This document shows, piece after piece, positions 44,561-56,274 of a stretch of DNA of 64,000 nucleotides. The stretch's first letter is position 1, and each line of letters begins with the position of its first letter. The notes beneath the pieces were generated by a model. The model was not told the origin of the DNA. It saw nothing but the letters and a program-made list of their open reading frames with translations, and made no database searches. The stretch is from positions 91,770,319 through 91,834,318 of the forward strand of contig OX235264.1 in the NCBI GenBank assembly GCA_944472135.2, in the 5' to 3' direction. The translations under genes and the position numbers were made by a program. The DNA comes from Trichobilharzia regenti (Eukaryota > Platyhelminthes > Trematoda > Strigeidida > Schistosomatidae).

Positions 44561-45139
44561 AAGAAGATGTCCACAAAATGAAAGACTTCATCATTCTATA
44601 CTCATCTATGCTCATCAATCAGAATATAGTGGTGTATCCGGCTTTGCATTTCCGCAGAACACGCCTACAGCATCCAATTTAATCAGCTTCCACAGGAGAG
44701 CACAAAAGAGTTGATGAACATAAAAGTGAAATTAAGCGTAATGCAAAAACAATTGTATGATCACAATCGTTAGCAAAAGAAATATCTCTTTGCTTAACAA
44801 AAACTGGGTTTTTTCCCCTGCTTTTTGTCATCAAAATAGTTTTTTCTCCATTCTGTTTTTCTATTTACAATTTTGCTAAAATAACACACACACACAGTAG
44901 TGTTATGCGATTTTCTTTAAGGCGGAAATCGAATTTGGCTTCATCTCAATTTGTAAACATTCAATATGTATGTATATATGAACACATGAAAAAGTCACCG
45001 GGAGGGGTTGGATTGGGCTTGCAGCGAAAGAAAAACAAATCAAACGAAGTAAAAAGGAAAAATAACTTTTGAAAATTTATTTATTTTTCCTTTTCTTATT
45101 TGCTGTAACACACGCAAGCTGACTTTTGACTGCACTTAC
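44561..45139. other. Intron sequence, no recognised feature
   Basis: A short ACACACAC tract at 44886-44895. No gene or repeat recognised. Confidence 0.5.
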
Positions 45140-45233
45140 CATCTATACCCATCAGATTGTATTGACGATTTTCTTGAGAAGGTTCAAAACGGTTGATGAT
45201 TGATATACACTGTTCGAGAGTTAAACCAGTTCT
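45140..45233 (-). CDS. PLCL: PLCL-like exon C: last EF-hand segment
   Basis: The 94-bp exon lies between TTTACAG and GTAAGT. It encodes residues 60-91, including TLEQCISIINRFEPS and LMGIDG, the conserved helix before the PLC X domain. It ends one base into a glycine codon that is completed by exon D, giving the normal IDGF junction. The phase match supports both splice sites. Confidence 0.86.
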
Positions 45234-45529
45234 CTGTAAAATTACAGAAGAATAAAGAACTTACAATATATATGTATATATATTTATGTATAGACAAAAA
45301 GGTTTTCAGATTCTATAGTGGTGCATACAAAGAGATAAGAGACTTGTAATAACAAAAAGGCAAATTACACTTGACCGCGATATCTGAGAGAAGGTATTAC
45401 CTAAAGATGAGGTATATTCACTGTAAATCTTTAACTAATACAGTAATGAACCTTGTCGTTATTTTATTATTCCATCAGGTTCCAAGTAGAATAAAGTAAT
45501 TCTGCAGCCCATCTAGTTATAGCATAGAG

Positions 45530-46205
45530 AAGATGGGGATGGTGAAGACACCCATGCACTGATCACTACCAACGGAAGAAAACTGGAAAAGGTCAGTGCT
45601 TTTACGTATCTAAGAAGCATCGTCTCAACTACAGACAGTTGGAAGGGATGAAGATGTAAAAGAAAGAATCCAAAAGGTAAGATACACCTTCAGCAATCTC
45701 CAGATCAGCTTCGAACTCATCTGCACTTAGCACAAAAAATGGAATTCAGATATTCAACACCAATGTCAAGCGAGTCAGTTATTGGATATGGGTCAGAAAC
45801 TTGGTGAACGCGTCTAGCTGGGGAGTGTAGACTTTTATCAACAACAGCCTTCGCTGGCTGCATACTAAAGATCAAATTGCCACTCTAGAAGAATTAACAA
45901 CAAGAAAATTCTGAGAACGAACCAATAAAAATATGTTTCTCAACAAATATAGAGGAGAAAATGGAGGTGAATTGGGAATTCGTTGAGGGGAGCGTTGTTT
46001 AACTTCGCACGTCAAGTCAACGCTCGAATTGAACCTGAATGTGAAATGACAAGTTGGGCGCGTTTCCGGAAGTGACATGGAAGTGAGATGAAATTTTATG
46101 GTCAATCATAGGGCCAGCCGATAGGACTGGAGAGAATAGGACAAAATTGAGACCTGCTATGGTACCCCTATACTCCATTGGGAGTCCGATGGAACAATAA
46201 TAATA
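45530..46205 (+). mobile_element. RTE-like element B, 3' part
   Basis: Plus-strand sequence follows the B C-terminal region (GGAATTCAGATATTCAACACC, CTTGGTGAACGCGTC, TTCGCTGGCTGCATACT). It ends GGAACAATAATAATAATAAG at 46192-46210. A minus-oriented B 3' fragment (46215-46370) abuts it. Confidence 0.65.
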
Positions 46206-46389
46206 ATAAGAAGAAGAACAACAGCTCACCGCTATTTCGTTCTCTTCTCTGTCCTATGCACAACTGCCCATAACCTCTTATCACCTCCACACACAATCTC
46301 ATCCATATCACCCTCGGACTCACACTCAACTCTTTTACTTCAACTACGGTTGCAATTAATATATGTTTAAACCATGGGCACTGTGGTAG

Positions 46390-47640
46390 TAAGTAATTCC
46401 ATATTCATTTATTTATTAGATATACCACACAGCGAAACAGTCTTACTTACTTGATGACACAGTTTCGAACACAATTTATCTATTGTTCATAATCATATCA
46501 ATCATAAACACACAACTTCGAAACTTGAGTCTTATAGTTTTATTTGTTCTCTCCTATTTGTCGTCGTTGGGGTAGTAGAATTTTCTAGATATCCGACTGG
46601 ACAGGTGTTGAATCATTCCTATTACACGTGTCGATTTGCAGTTGATTCGATAAACAAAGCTTCCCTTATCAATCTGTCCCTCCACCCTGTTACATTAGAT
46701 TTCAAAACTGTCATCCTATCCCATCATCCTATTGTATGGTTGTGTGTAACTGCATGTAGTGAGTTCTATAGTTGAACTATTCTCTAGATTTCTTATCTTA
46801 TTCGGGTCAACTAATCTAGATTTTGCTAGGTTTTTATTCTGCTCCGCTAGTCTGACTGCCCCTGTTCTACTAGTTTGACCTATATATTTGACCTGACAAT
46901 CATTCCGGCAGGGTATTAGATAAACTAAATTGTTTTGTTTTGAAGGTTCACAGGATCATTTAACCAACAAAGCTTGTGTCTAATTGAGTTTATGGGTTTG
47001 AATACCAGCCACCTTTATTTCTGCCTTGTTAAGAATTCTCCGTAAGGCTGTTTCCGAGGTTCCTTCCTTGTATGGGATTACTACTGATAATTTAGATTCT
47101 TTATTGTCGGTGTTGTCTTGTACATTTTTGACATGTATGTCGTCATTAATATTACTATTATATTAACTACTATTATTGTCATCATTAATATTATCACTAT
47201 CATTGCTATCATTATTGATTTTATTTTTACATTTTTCCTGCATACTTCCTGATTAATTTACCAGGGTAATTATTAAGTTTCAAAGCTTCTCTTATATGCC
47301 TCACTGCATATCTTAGATCTTCCTTGGTACTACATAGATTTTGTGCTCTACTACTTAAACATTTCACCAATCTTATTTTCACTGACATAGGATTAGATGA
47401 ACAGAAATCCAAATATCTGTTTCAATGTATGGGTTTCCTGTAAGAACTAGTGTTTAACTTCCCATCTTCTTTCCTTCCTACTCTACAATCTAGGGTTGCA
47501 AGGTGTGGAAAACAGAAAAGTGAGTATTTTAATGTTTCAGCCTTGTGACTGTCTCCTTTATGGGTGTGTGGAATTATCACAGAGAGATGGTTATTTGAAC
47601 CTCTCACACCTAATATTGACTAAATACATGTTGAGTATTT
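46390..47640 (-). mobile_element. Penelope-like element, family 3, RT C-terminus to GIY-YIG
   Basis: Minus: 47607-47422 TLDCRVGRKEDGKLNTSSYRKPIH (RT C-terminal motif), 47412-47227 VKIRLVKCLSSRAQNLCS and NNYPGKLIRKY, then the linker (47200-46950) and decayed GIY-YIG region (46920-46640). It aligns with the copies at 21853 and 42950 and extends further 5'. Broken by frameshifts. Confidence 0.75.
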
Positions 47641-47927
47641 CTTTTGCGATATCTTAGTAGCTTAACCTTACCAGTCTTATATGAACCATATTAAGGATTC
47701 TTAAATACTATTAGAGATCCACCGGTCTGACAAGGAATGATACTATTTGACTTAATTTAAGATCATTGGTTAAGTTTAGCTGATCACTACAGTGGCAATA
47801 ACGGAGAGGCTTTAGCACTTCGGTTAACTGGATAGTAGTGAATAACTACAAGGCATCATAACTCAAATGAGTTATCTTTCCCGAATTCATTTTGTTCAGT
47901 TAAAGTAATCAGGTTTACAAAACTTAC

Positions 47928-47994
47928 ACCTTGTTCACTTTCGAAAAAATTCTTTAAATCTTCAGCGCTTAAATGTTCCGCTCCACTGGAATAT
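47928..47994 (-). CDS. PLCL: PLCL-like exon B: EF-hand segment
   Basis: The 67-bp exon lies between TTTCAG and GTAAGT. It supplies residues 37-59 (words YSSGAEHLSAEDL and FFESEQG), the usual 'YSS..LS.EDL..FFE.EQG' element of the PLC EF-hand region. The first base completes an arginine codon begun in exon A across an intron of almost 12 kb. It ends in phase 0. Confidence 0.83.
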
Positions 47995-48289
47995 CTGAAA
48001 GATTAAAAACAAACAAAATACATGCGAATAATAAGAGAAAATGCATTAAACGGAAAGAAAGTGTTTTTTTTTAATTGAAGCGACAAGTATAAATAAACCA
48101 TTTTAGAGAGGATTAGCGACAACATTCAATCAGTTTGTTGTTTGCAGAACCTGTGGAGTTTTGTACAATCCTGACGAATCATTGACAGGATTATCTTGAA
48201 GATAACAAAATATCTTCTACTGACAACTATTGGTAAGCAAGGAAGTGAAGTATAATAGCGTTTCTAGTATTTCGTTGTCAAGATAATTT
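47995..48289. other. Intron sequence, no recognised feature
   Basis: AT-rich; nothing recognised. Confidence 0.5.
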
Positions 48290-48990
48290 ATGAAAACAAA
48301 ACAACTAGTTGAGTGAAGAGGCTCTCTCTTTCCGGTGAATTCATTTTCCGCTTCTACTGTACACAACCACATTCACATACAACTTTATTACTCATGAAAG
48401 AGGATAGTAACAAAGGTGAGATGGGTTGTCACAAACATAGTTATTAATGCTAGTGAATAAATAAAACAAGATGAATAATTGTATAAGAGTTACGTCATAA
48501 GATGAATTATTTTGATGAATAAGTTGTCATCAGGATGCACATAGAAACGACGGAAAATATGAAATTTTGTAAGCGTCATGGAAAATTAGAAGAGTTACTA
48601 AGGCATTAGAAAAACAAAGAAACAAAGAAAAATCAACTCAGTGAAAATCAACATGGTTGTTACTGTGATAGTAGAAGTGGCTGAATAATCATCTCCTATT
48701 TAGGCAAAGTTCCAGTTTTTTTTTTGACTGAATGAATAACAATTAAGCAGTGGAGATGAGACAAAAAAAACTATTATCTTTGGCAGGTTATTCTTCACAC
48801 TGAAGGAAGAGTTTATTGAGATGGAATGATTAGTGTTGACAAGGTGTACAGTTACCACAGTCCTTATAAAGCCACTGCTACTACTACTACCTTTCTGCAA
48901 CCATGTAGTGCGATAGTCTTGTTGAAACCTTTTACATAGGATATGCGTCGAATGACCAACATACCTGGCTGGCTGCACAATAACAGGTTT
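48290..48990 (-). mobile_element. Penelope-like element family 1 fragment plus associated repeat
   Basis: Minus 48978-48700 gives a GIY-YIG-like stretch (ARYVGHSTHILCKRFQQDY, VHLVNTNHSISI) aligned with the family-1 domain at 1-320. The part 48300-48650 is the dispersed repeat also at 50950-51350 and, inverted, at 9600-9775. Confidence 0.62.
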
Positions 48991-48994
48991 GGTA

Positions 48995-49535
48995 GATACA
49001 ACTTATTGTTCTTTATAGAGTAAAAATTACATTTTCTTAGGTTTTATTTTCAGTGCTTAAAACAAAACAGACAAAAATGGCGAAAGACAGTGTGGTATTG
49101 CTGAATGTATCCCAATCTTTTCCATTGTACAGTGTACCTGTTTCTGTGAATGAATCCAAGTCATCGTTCAATATTTTATGAGAGAATTTTCAGTCGCTGT
49201 TTTATGTGGTTCCAATGGGTTCATGAAAGAAAAGGCGATAGCTTTAGGAGCTGAAGAGAAGACGGTCTAAGACTTTCTGCAGACTGATTTGAACTACATA
49301 TCACCATTTCGAAGTATAGACAGTATTTCAAAATTGACTGTGATAGAGTCCAGTCAGTATGAACAACTGGGACTGGACATGAGATCACTGTTTACCGCCT
49401 TGGCAACAAATCCCATCAAGTAATACTACACATATTCGTTTGAATGTCTCGTCAGTATTATTTGTTTTTAATTCACTTCTATTTTTCCTGTTGATTGATT
49501 AGACCGAAATGTTCGGCCTCTATTGTACTAAAAAT
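48995..49535. other. Intron sequence, no recognised feature
   Basis: No gene or repeat recognised. Confidence 0.5.
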
Positions 49536-49539
49536 AACT

Positions 49540-49720
49540 CTTGAAGCCCAAGTGGTCTAGTAGACAACGCTTTGGAGTTTGAAACGATGCGTAGTGGATT
49601 CCAGCCTCATTGAGAACATCACCACCCACTAGGGAATGGAGATATATCCAACTGACGAGTCTTAAACAGGAAGAAGAAAGTTGCATTCTACTTCTAGTCA
49701 CCACTCAGAGAATTACTTCA
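49540..49720 (+). mobile_element. Smalpha-like SINE, plus copy
   Basis: tRNA-like head 49543-49610 (A-box AGTGGTCTAGTAGAC, decayed B-box GGATTCCAGCC) followed by a hammerhead relic at 49645-49690 with core CTGACGA intact but stem II (GTCTT/AGGAA) and GAA-stem III region disrupted. Ends TAGTCACCACTC. Confidence 0.72.
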
Positions 49721-50029
49721 ACTCAAAGGTATGTTAAAATGACTAAGGTTTGTCTCGTCTTAAAACATATAGATAGGTTAATAGATTCATATCAGAATTT
49801 ATTAGGGTTTTCATTACACATAGCTTCATTGTGTAGGGGAGAAAAGGCAAACTCAGTAGTAATGAATAGAGTTCAGTTTGTAATGATGTTAAATATCCTT
49901 AAATCTGTTTATCGCTCAATTATCACCTGAGTGTCTGCTGATAATTAATACTGCTTAAAGATAAGTTTGAGGCTTTTGAGGTAAGATCAATAGTGATGAT
50001 CAGGAATGAGTATTCACTCTTCAGGTGAC

Positions 50030-50940
50030 ATTATATAGTGACACACACAAAAGACTTGGAGGATCTGGACTTCGCCGATGATGATATATGTCTGATTTCC
50101 CACAAACTGGAAGATATGCAAGTGAAAAGCAACAAGCTGGCAGAAGAAGCATCTAGGGAAGATAGGACATCAGGTGAACATAGATAAAACAGAGGTGATG
50201 AAGATTCCTGGCCAACACCAACAGCAACAACAACAACAGACAACAATCAGCCAGCATAAATGGGAAGAACCTGAAAGAAACAACCTCCTTTACCTACCTA
50301 CCTGTTAAGCATCGTTTCAACTACAGGCGGGCGGAACTGACGAGGATATCAAAACCAGAATCGGAAAAGCAAGACAAGCTTCCATTACACACAAGTGTAT
50401 GTATGTATGAACAGCAATCATCATGAAAAAAAGATGTGGATTTTCAACTCCAATGTAAAGTCAGTGCTACTATACGGATCAGAGACTTGGCCAGCGCGTC
50501 ATAAAGAGCATCTCAAACAAACTTCAGACCTTCATTAACAGCTGTCTTTGCTCAGTACTACTCAAGATTAGATGGCCGGCCAGAAAAGATCAGGCAAACG
50601 GATCTATGGCAATGAGCGAACCAATCAGGAACCGATTGTGAAACAAATAGGCAGGAAGAAATGGAGATGGATTGGCTGGCCATACGCTGAGGAAACCATC
50701 AAGTGACAGCACTAGACAAGCCATCGTTCGAGTCGAACCCGAAAGAGAAGCGGTGAGTTGGTCGTCAGTGCAAGGGTGACTTGGAGGAGGTCATGTGAAG
50801 AGGTGATGAAAGCATGTGGACAGACCTGGAGCGGGGTGAAAAAGTTGGCAGAAAACAGAAGGCAGTGGATGTGCACAGCTGAAGCCCTATGTTCCGCTAG
50901 GAACTATAGGATACAGTAATAATAATATTAATACATTATG
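50030..50940 (+). mobile_element. RTE-like element B, long plus copy, degenerate
   Basis: It aligns in order with the nested copy at 28212-29147: LEDLDFADD-type catalytic region at 50057-50085 (GAGGATCTGGACTTCGCCG), a glutamine run (CAACAACAACAACAG at 50224), TTGGCTGGCCATACGCTGAGG, and the 3' end CAGTAATAATAATATT at 50922-50937. Frameshifts and stops present. Confidence 0.72.
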
Positions 50941-50944
50941 CGTG

Positions 50945-51350
50945 ATAACTAATTAAACTTCATGGACAATTTCCATCTAGATACAGATGAAAACAAAACA
51001 TGTAGCTCAGTGAAGAGGTTCTTGTCGATGAATTCATTTTCCTCTTCAGCTATACAAACGCATTTTACATACAACTTTGTTACTCTTAAAAATGGATAGT
51101 GACAACAGTGATGAGTTGTCACAAACAAAGTAATCAGCAAATAAAAGGAGTTGAATAAGTGTATAAGAGTTGCATAACAGGTTGAATAATTTAATGGATG
51201 AGTTGTAATCAGAATATGCATAGAAACAAAAGGAAATATGGAATTATGTAAGAATTCTAAAGCAAAACAAGAGTTATATGGAGTTAGACGAACAAACAAA
51301 CAAACAAAAAACCAATTGAGTGAAAATCATTGCGACTGTTATCATGATAG
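50945..51350 (+). repeat. Dispersed PLE-associated repeat
   Basis: Matches 48300-48660 in the same orientation and 9600-9775 inverted. A 116-codon minus frame here is a by-product: it does not resemble a protein and the matching copies are not open. Confidence 0.6.
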
Positions 51351-51669
51351 TATGGGTGGTTGAATAATTTTCTTTTTATGCATAACTCCAGTTTTTATAA
51401 CTGAAAAGTTAAGGCATAAGTAATGCTTAGAGGAGACGAAAGTGTATTTCCTTTTTTGGGGGGTTATTCTTCACTTTCTAGATTAATAATTGAAACTATA
51501 TTATGTAGAACTGAAATAATGATTTCGAGTATTAGTACCTACTCTGCGCTCACTAAGTCTCAATCTTTTATGACGGAGAGCTTTCATGGAGTGTAACGTG
51601 TTAACCAATTTTTTGAGCTAATATTATTCAAATAACTTTGAAAATTAGATGACAGGTGGTAATTTATTT

Positions 51670-51859
51670 TATTTTATTTTTGGTTATAGCTTGATTCCAC
51701 ACCCTATTTTCGAGACAAGTATGAAATTTTCAGCATGTGATATCGGTAGCCCAAATTTAGCAGGCCGACTACTGATATCAGGTGTGCATCGGCATGGGAT
51801 CGAACCCCGGACCATGTGTATGGTCGGCGAGAGTCCTAACCACTGTGCTACCGACGCAC
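51670..51859 (-). mobile_element. SINE II, full copy
   Basis: tRNA-like region 51859-51783 on minus (acceptor GTGCGTC, A-box TAGCACAGTGG, B-box GGTTCGATCC). The terminal hairpin arm at 51693-51705 is mutated on one side. Confidence 0.78.
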
Positions 51860-52079
51860 AATACAATGGAAGGCTAAAGAAATCACGATGTTGTATATCT
51901 ACCACTTTCTAACTTAATAAATCAAAATTTCAAGAATAAGCATATTCATAGTGCAGTAAATTCATCAGAATGGCTGTTGATAGTCGAACTGAAAGAAGAA
52001 TATTCTTTTCCGGATTTTTCCTGTCTTTTCTACATATTTTTTAAAAGTTACTTAGCAGGGGCTTTATTTGTTTCACTGA

Positions 52080-52335
52080 TTGATATAAGTTAGAGAGCCA
52101 CTCAAAAAGTGGCCACGGATTATTGAACATCTATTTCCTTCCAGTTTTCAACTCATCGTAAATACTCACCCACCATAAGGGTTCAGACCCAAGAACTTCT
52201 TGTTACAGATCAAGTTATCTCGTAGACAATATAGCTAATAAGATCTGACTCAATGGTCAGCAGCACATAGTCAGCACACTGTCCTCACACCTGAACTCCA
52301 GGCAACCTTATTCTGTAGTCAATCACTTTAGAGCA
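52080..52335 (-). mobile_element. SINE III, minus copy, degraded
   Basis: Tail words TATAAGTTAGAGAGCCACTC (plus), TTGTTACAGATCAAG near 52200 for the tRNA-like head, and the 5' extension to 52330. Hammerhead-like segment poorly preserved. Confidence 0.6.
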
Positions 52336-52725
52336 TCAGACCAACTTTCAGCAGTTAATTTATACTCCAAAATAATTTTCAAACCATGAAATTTAGATAC
52401 ACATATTTTAGCGTATAAAGAAAAGACTTCTTCAAGAAAAAACGCAACAAGTAAAATAAAAACTTTACAATGTCTCCATTAAAGTGTAAATATAACAAGT
52501 TCTATATTTTATGTTAAAAGAATTTTTAAAATATTTCAATATTACACCTGTTTAACATATTTTCGGTGAATTCCTTTCTAAAAATACTTTGAACATTGGA
52601 GACAGTTATAGTTACTCTCCGTATATTTGATACAGTCGTTAATGTTTCTACGAGACAGTTAGATTTCATTCAAATATTTCCTCTACAGAATTAAATAAAT
52701 TACAAGAAATATAGTTAGTGACATG
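52336..52725. other. Intron sequence, no recognised feature
   Basis: AT-rich; nothing recognised. Confidence 0.5.
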
Positions 52726-52727
52726 CA

Positions 52728-52860
52728 TTGGTGGCATAGCGGTAGAATGCTCGCCGACCATGCATGTGGTCCGGGATTCGATCCCCGACCAAAGACGCAC
52801 TTCTTTGCCTCGTTAAGCTAGTAATATGCCTGATAAAAGGGGAAGATTAGGCATTTGGCG
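52728..52860 (+). mobile_element. tRNA-derived SINE, plus copy
   Basis: tRNA-like region 52728-52800: A-box TGGCATAGCGG, B-box GGATTCGATCC, related to the head of SINE II but with a different tail (TAAGCTAGTAATATGCCTGAT) that recurs at 55100-55145. Confidence 0.65.
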
Positions 52861-52869
52861 GTAAAATAG

Positions 52870-53245
52870 AAGAAAACCGACAGAACTGCGTGTATCAGAA
52901 CAACTGTTGGAATTGTGACGCCGTATATGGATAAAAAAATTCCAGAGAGGTAAATATAGGAGTGAAGGAACATAAACAATTTTTAAAAGTGGTTCCAAAG
53001 ACCTTTGTAGACTTGAAGAAGCTAGAAAACAGACCGGTGATTGCATTGCACTCGATAGACATGCGATACAAGGTCGACTTTGATAAGACTAAGGTTCTAC
53101 AGAAAGGTTGTGGTTCGTATAAAGAAAGACTAAGTGCAGAAGCTTTACATATATGGGTGAATCTCAACAGTTTGAGCAGACGTGAAGGTGGAATGTTAGT
53201 TGATGCATGGCGAGTTTTGATTAATCAATCATACTTGATCTAACT
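52870..53245 (+). mobile_element. Penelope-like element, GIY-YIG fragment
   Basis: Frame 52962-53243 reads EHKQFLKVVPKTFVDLKKLENRPVIALHS, then YKVDFDKTKVLQKGCGSYKERLSAEALHI. This is the half of a PLE GIY-YIG domain after the catalytic Tyr, as in other copies (EH.........NPVIALH...FD...ILQ). The N-terminal half is frameshifted. Confidence 0.72.
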
Positions 53246-53309
53246 TCCCGATTATCTGTATCATCTTATGGAGAAGCTACAAACTAATTTACAATTATAA
53301 GACGAAGTC

Positions 53310-53645
53310 TCCTGGAGTTCTAGTGGAACGTCGTGACCAGTGAGATCCATCCAGTCAAGCATGAGGATGGATGGTCATCGATGACATTGGTTGGTGGTCG
53401 CGCTAAATCGCGAATTGGTAGAAGTTAGAATTCATGAGTTGGCCATTGAATCGGGTTCCAGTGGCTGAATAGTATACTAGCTTGCTTGCCTTTGTAACCG
53501 GAGGATCCTGGGTTCGAACCCTGATAGTGAGTGCGTACTGCCAATGATTTCCATACTACGATGAAACAGCTGGCTGTCCAGTACTTCAATACTGGTTTTC
53601 AATGGTCCCCCCCAACTACTACCAATCCGTGATCAACTCGTAAAA
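53310..53645 (+). mobile_element. SINE III with full 5' extension
   Basis: 5' extension GGAGTTCTAGTGGAACGTCGTGACC (from 53314), then tRNA-like head 53455-53525 (AGTGGCTGAATAG, TTTGTAACCGGAGG, B-box GGGTTCGAACCC), then GATGAAACAGCTGGCTGTC with stem I GTACTG/CAGTAC perfect, then the tail. The hammerhead-like core is lost. Confidence 0.75.
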
Positions 53646-54080
53646 CAAAACTAACCCTTACAAACAAAACTATAGAAAATAAATAATAATTAGTGACATA
53701 GTGTTGGACAACACATTTATTTTGTGCTTTAAACTTAATGTAATACACTTCTGTCAGTAGTTGGAGTTCAAAAGTGTATAGTTTTGAAATTATGTGTAAA
53801 AGATATTTTGTCGTGAACTAATTTTATCCTACGACGTCTTTTATTGCTTCATTAAATTAATCAGGTTTTCCAATCATTTCTTCTCTTCCAGAAAGCAGTT
53901 TTCAGAGTTTCCACTGATTCATCAATACGACTCATCGTTTTAAGTAGCCATTATGTATCTGTCTGCAACTGAATTTTCTTAAGGATATAGCCTTAAGGCT
54001 TTTACGAGTTAATTATTTTCTTGTCTGTTTTATTATTCTAAGTACTTTGTTTTGAATGATTTATTACCCAACCAATTTAA
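53646..54080. other. Intron sequence, no recognised feature
   Basis: No gene or repeat recognised. Confidence 0.5.
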
Positions 54081-54084
54081 ATAT

Positions 54085-54420
54085 TACAGGATTTCATCAT
54101 GAGCTGAGATCAGTTAAAAAACCACTGAAAGTAGTCAAGCAGTACTAAACGGCTGTTCCATTATACTTATTTAGAACTCTTCATCAGTACGCATACATCA
54201 CCATAGTTTGAACTCAGGACCGTTCACAGTTAGGAGGCAAGCGCGTGGGCCATTCACAACCACTAAAGCTCAATCCAATGGCCAATGCATGAACTCAAAC
54301 TTCTGTCACTTTACAATGTGGCGTGACAACTAGATAATGTTATTGGTAGCTAGTATCTGTCTTCACACCCAAGCCGCTGTACCTCCTGGTCACGACCTTC
54401 AACGAGAATCTAGGTAACTA
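54085..54420 (-). mobile_element. SINE III, minus copy
   Basis: Minus: 5' extension (54420-54330), tRNA-like head (about 54290-54205), hammerhead-like motif at 54141-54190 (stem I GTACTG then ATGAAGA; GGAACAGCCG in place of GGACGAAACAG), tail CAGCTCATGATGAAATCC near 54090. Confidence 0.7.
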
Positions 54421-54489
54421 CCTACTTGAATCAGGTCAGTTGTTAGTGAGTTAGCATTAGATTGATATTCAAGTGTGGATTTGAGGGGA

Positions 54490-54820
54490 TTTGATAGCTA
54501 ACAGGATTTCAAGATGCTCTGAGAAAGCCACTAACAAACCTGATAGCACTGAATAAGTGTGTTTCGTCAGACTAGTTTTGCGGACCTTCAGAACTACGCA
54601 CCCACACAGGTTTGAAAACATGACATACCAGTTGGATCAGGTCCAAGTAGCTTAATGGTCTATGAACTCGCCTTGTAACCAGAAAGCCATGGATTCGAAT
54701 CCCGGTGAGCGCATGCCACTGAATAGTCCAAAAATAGTCCAACGAAACAGCTGTCCAGTGCTTTCTGAAGGGGTTTTTCAATGAATCTCTAACCGATGTC
54801 ATCTCATAAGGAAAACATAC
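54490..54820. mobile_element. Head-to-head pair of SINE III copies
   Basis: The minus half is 54490-54640. The plus half is 54641-54815 with tRNA-like head AAGTAGCTTAATGGTC, CTTGTAACCAGAAAG, B-box GATTCGAATCCC, then AACGAAACAGCTGTC and CAGTGC, tail CTAACCGATGTCATCTC. Confidence 0.7.
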
Positions 54821-55039
54821 GTGTATATATGTACCTATGCGTAGATACACATAGTTTAAGTTAGGATCTTATTGAAAATTAAATATGTCTTCATTCAGTC
54901 CATTTGTCTTCTAAAAACAATTTTAGCCTTCCGAAAATGATCGCATCTCGAAAATTCAGCAATTGAAAATAACTTATTCTTGTAACTGTAACAATGTTAT
55001 GTTTTGCGTAGAGGTATTAGCTTTGAAATTTGTCAGATA

Positions 55040-55165
55040 GTTATTTGTGAGTGCGTCGTGAGATCTGAGGTTCGATCCTCGGCCAACGCACCGCTTTACT
55101 TCAGTATGCCGGTAATAAAGCCGATAAAGAGGTAAGGTCGGGCAAGAGATTAGCCACCCCACCAC
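55040..55165 (+). mobile_element. tRNA-derived SINE fragment
   Basis: B-box GGTTCGATCC at 55071 and the tail TTCAGTATGCCGGTAATAAAGCC resembling the tail at 52812-52850. The A-box half is missing. Confidence 0.55.
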
Positions 55166-55635
55166 GTAAAAATAAACACCATAGCTACTGAAACTTCAAA
55201 AATCTCTAGCTTGAAGCCTTGTGTTCCCCTCTATGCACGTAAAGGTGTAAAGAAAAATATTTGAAAAAAAATTATTTGCGAAGAGAAATCACGCTTATTA
55301 TTGTGTCAGATGAAGTCATTTTTACATCAAAGTGAAATACAAGGTAAAAGAGAATAAAAAGGAGAAGTGAAGGAATAAAAATGGATTCCAGTGGATTTCT
55401 TTTTCGCTTCGATATGAAATTCAGATCATGCCTACAATTGTGTTTAGTGATTGATTATTACACCTTTACAAGAGGCGATTCATGATGAGATGAATTAATA
55501 TCAGTCTTTATTTGAAAAACAAACGGTGAGAATTGTCTAATCTTCTCAATTAAGGCCTAATTGGCTGACTAATGCTATCAGGCGTGATGATGAACGTCCT
55601 CCATCAGATAAATGTCACTGCTACACATAAATGTG
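55166..55635. other. Intron sequence, no recognised feature
   Basis: No gene or repeat recognised. Confidence 0.5.
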
Positions 55636-55639
55636 TCGT

Positions 55640-55790
55640 TTGTCTGGTGATGGTGGCTACAGTAAAATCCAGCAGGCGCATATCTTTCTAATTTAGACTC
55701 ATCATCGTCATCTGTCTGCACTTGTATAACAATAAAAGAAGATGTTCCCACTGAGATTCGAATTTTGAGTGCATTTTTCAGGCATATTAT
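55640..55790 (-). mobile_element. Smalpha-like SINE relic
   Basis: Minus: decayed tRNA-like end (TTCGAATCTCAGTGGGAACATC), a hammerhead relic near 55670-55710 (ATGATGAGTC, TATGCGCCTGCTGGAT) and the tail. Confidence 0.5.
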
Positions 55791-56069
55791 TATGTACTCG
55801 TCGCCAAATTATTGTTATGTGCTGGTCGAGAATTTAATAGTCCTGACGCAAGAAAGACGGAAATCAGAAGACCACTAGGTTTGCGATGATACTTCTATTT
55901 TCCAAACACAAGGAGAATCAAAATGTCACACAAGAGTGTGAGAGCCAAAAATATAAGAATGTCCGGACAAGTGTGTGAGCGAATATTCAAAATGAACAAA
56001 TCAATAGACAGTCTTAACATGATTGGCTAATTATAATGGAATATCGATCCATATATACATAGCAAAATA

Positions 56070-56166
56070 TATCAAACTGTCAAACAAAACACACATTTTA
56101 TATGGATACATGTCACCAAGAACAGACTGTCAAACAAAACACACATATTATATGGATATATATCAC
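56070..56166. repeat. Two-copy tandem repeat, about 53-bp unit
   Basis: ACTGTCAAACAAAACACACA appears at 56074 and 56127, each followed by TTATATGGATA. Confidence 0.75.
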
Positions 56167-56274
56167 ATATGTTCTCTTGTTTTCTGGTTTCTGACTGGAC
56201 TAAAGTCCTCAAGCTTCAGGTTCACACGTCGGCACCCCTGTGCAGACGCTTCGAAGATATCTGATGATTAAATT

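Noticed and set aside
50949..51299. 116-codon minus frame
   Set aside because: By-product of a dispersed non-coding repeat; the matching copies at 48300 and 9600 are not open.
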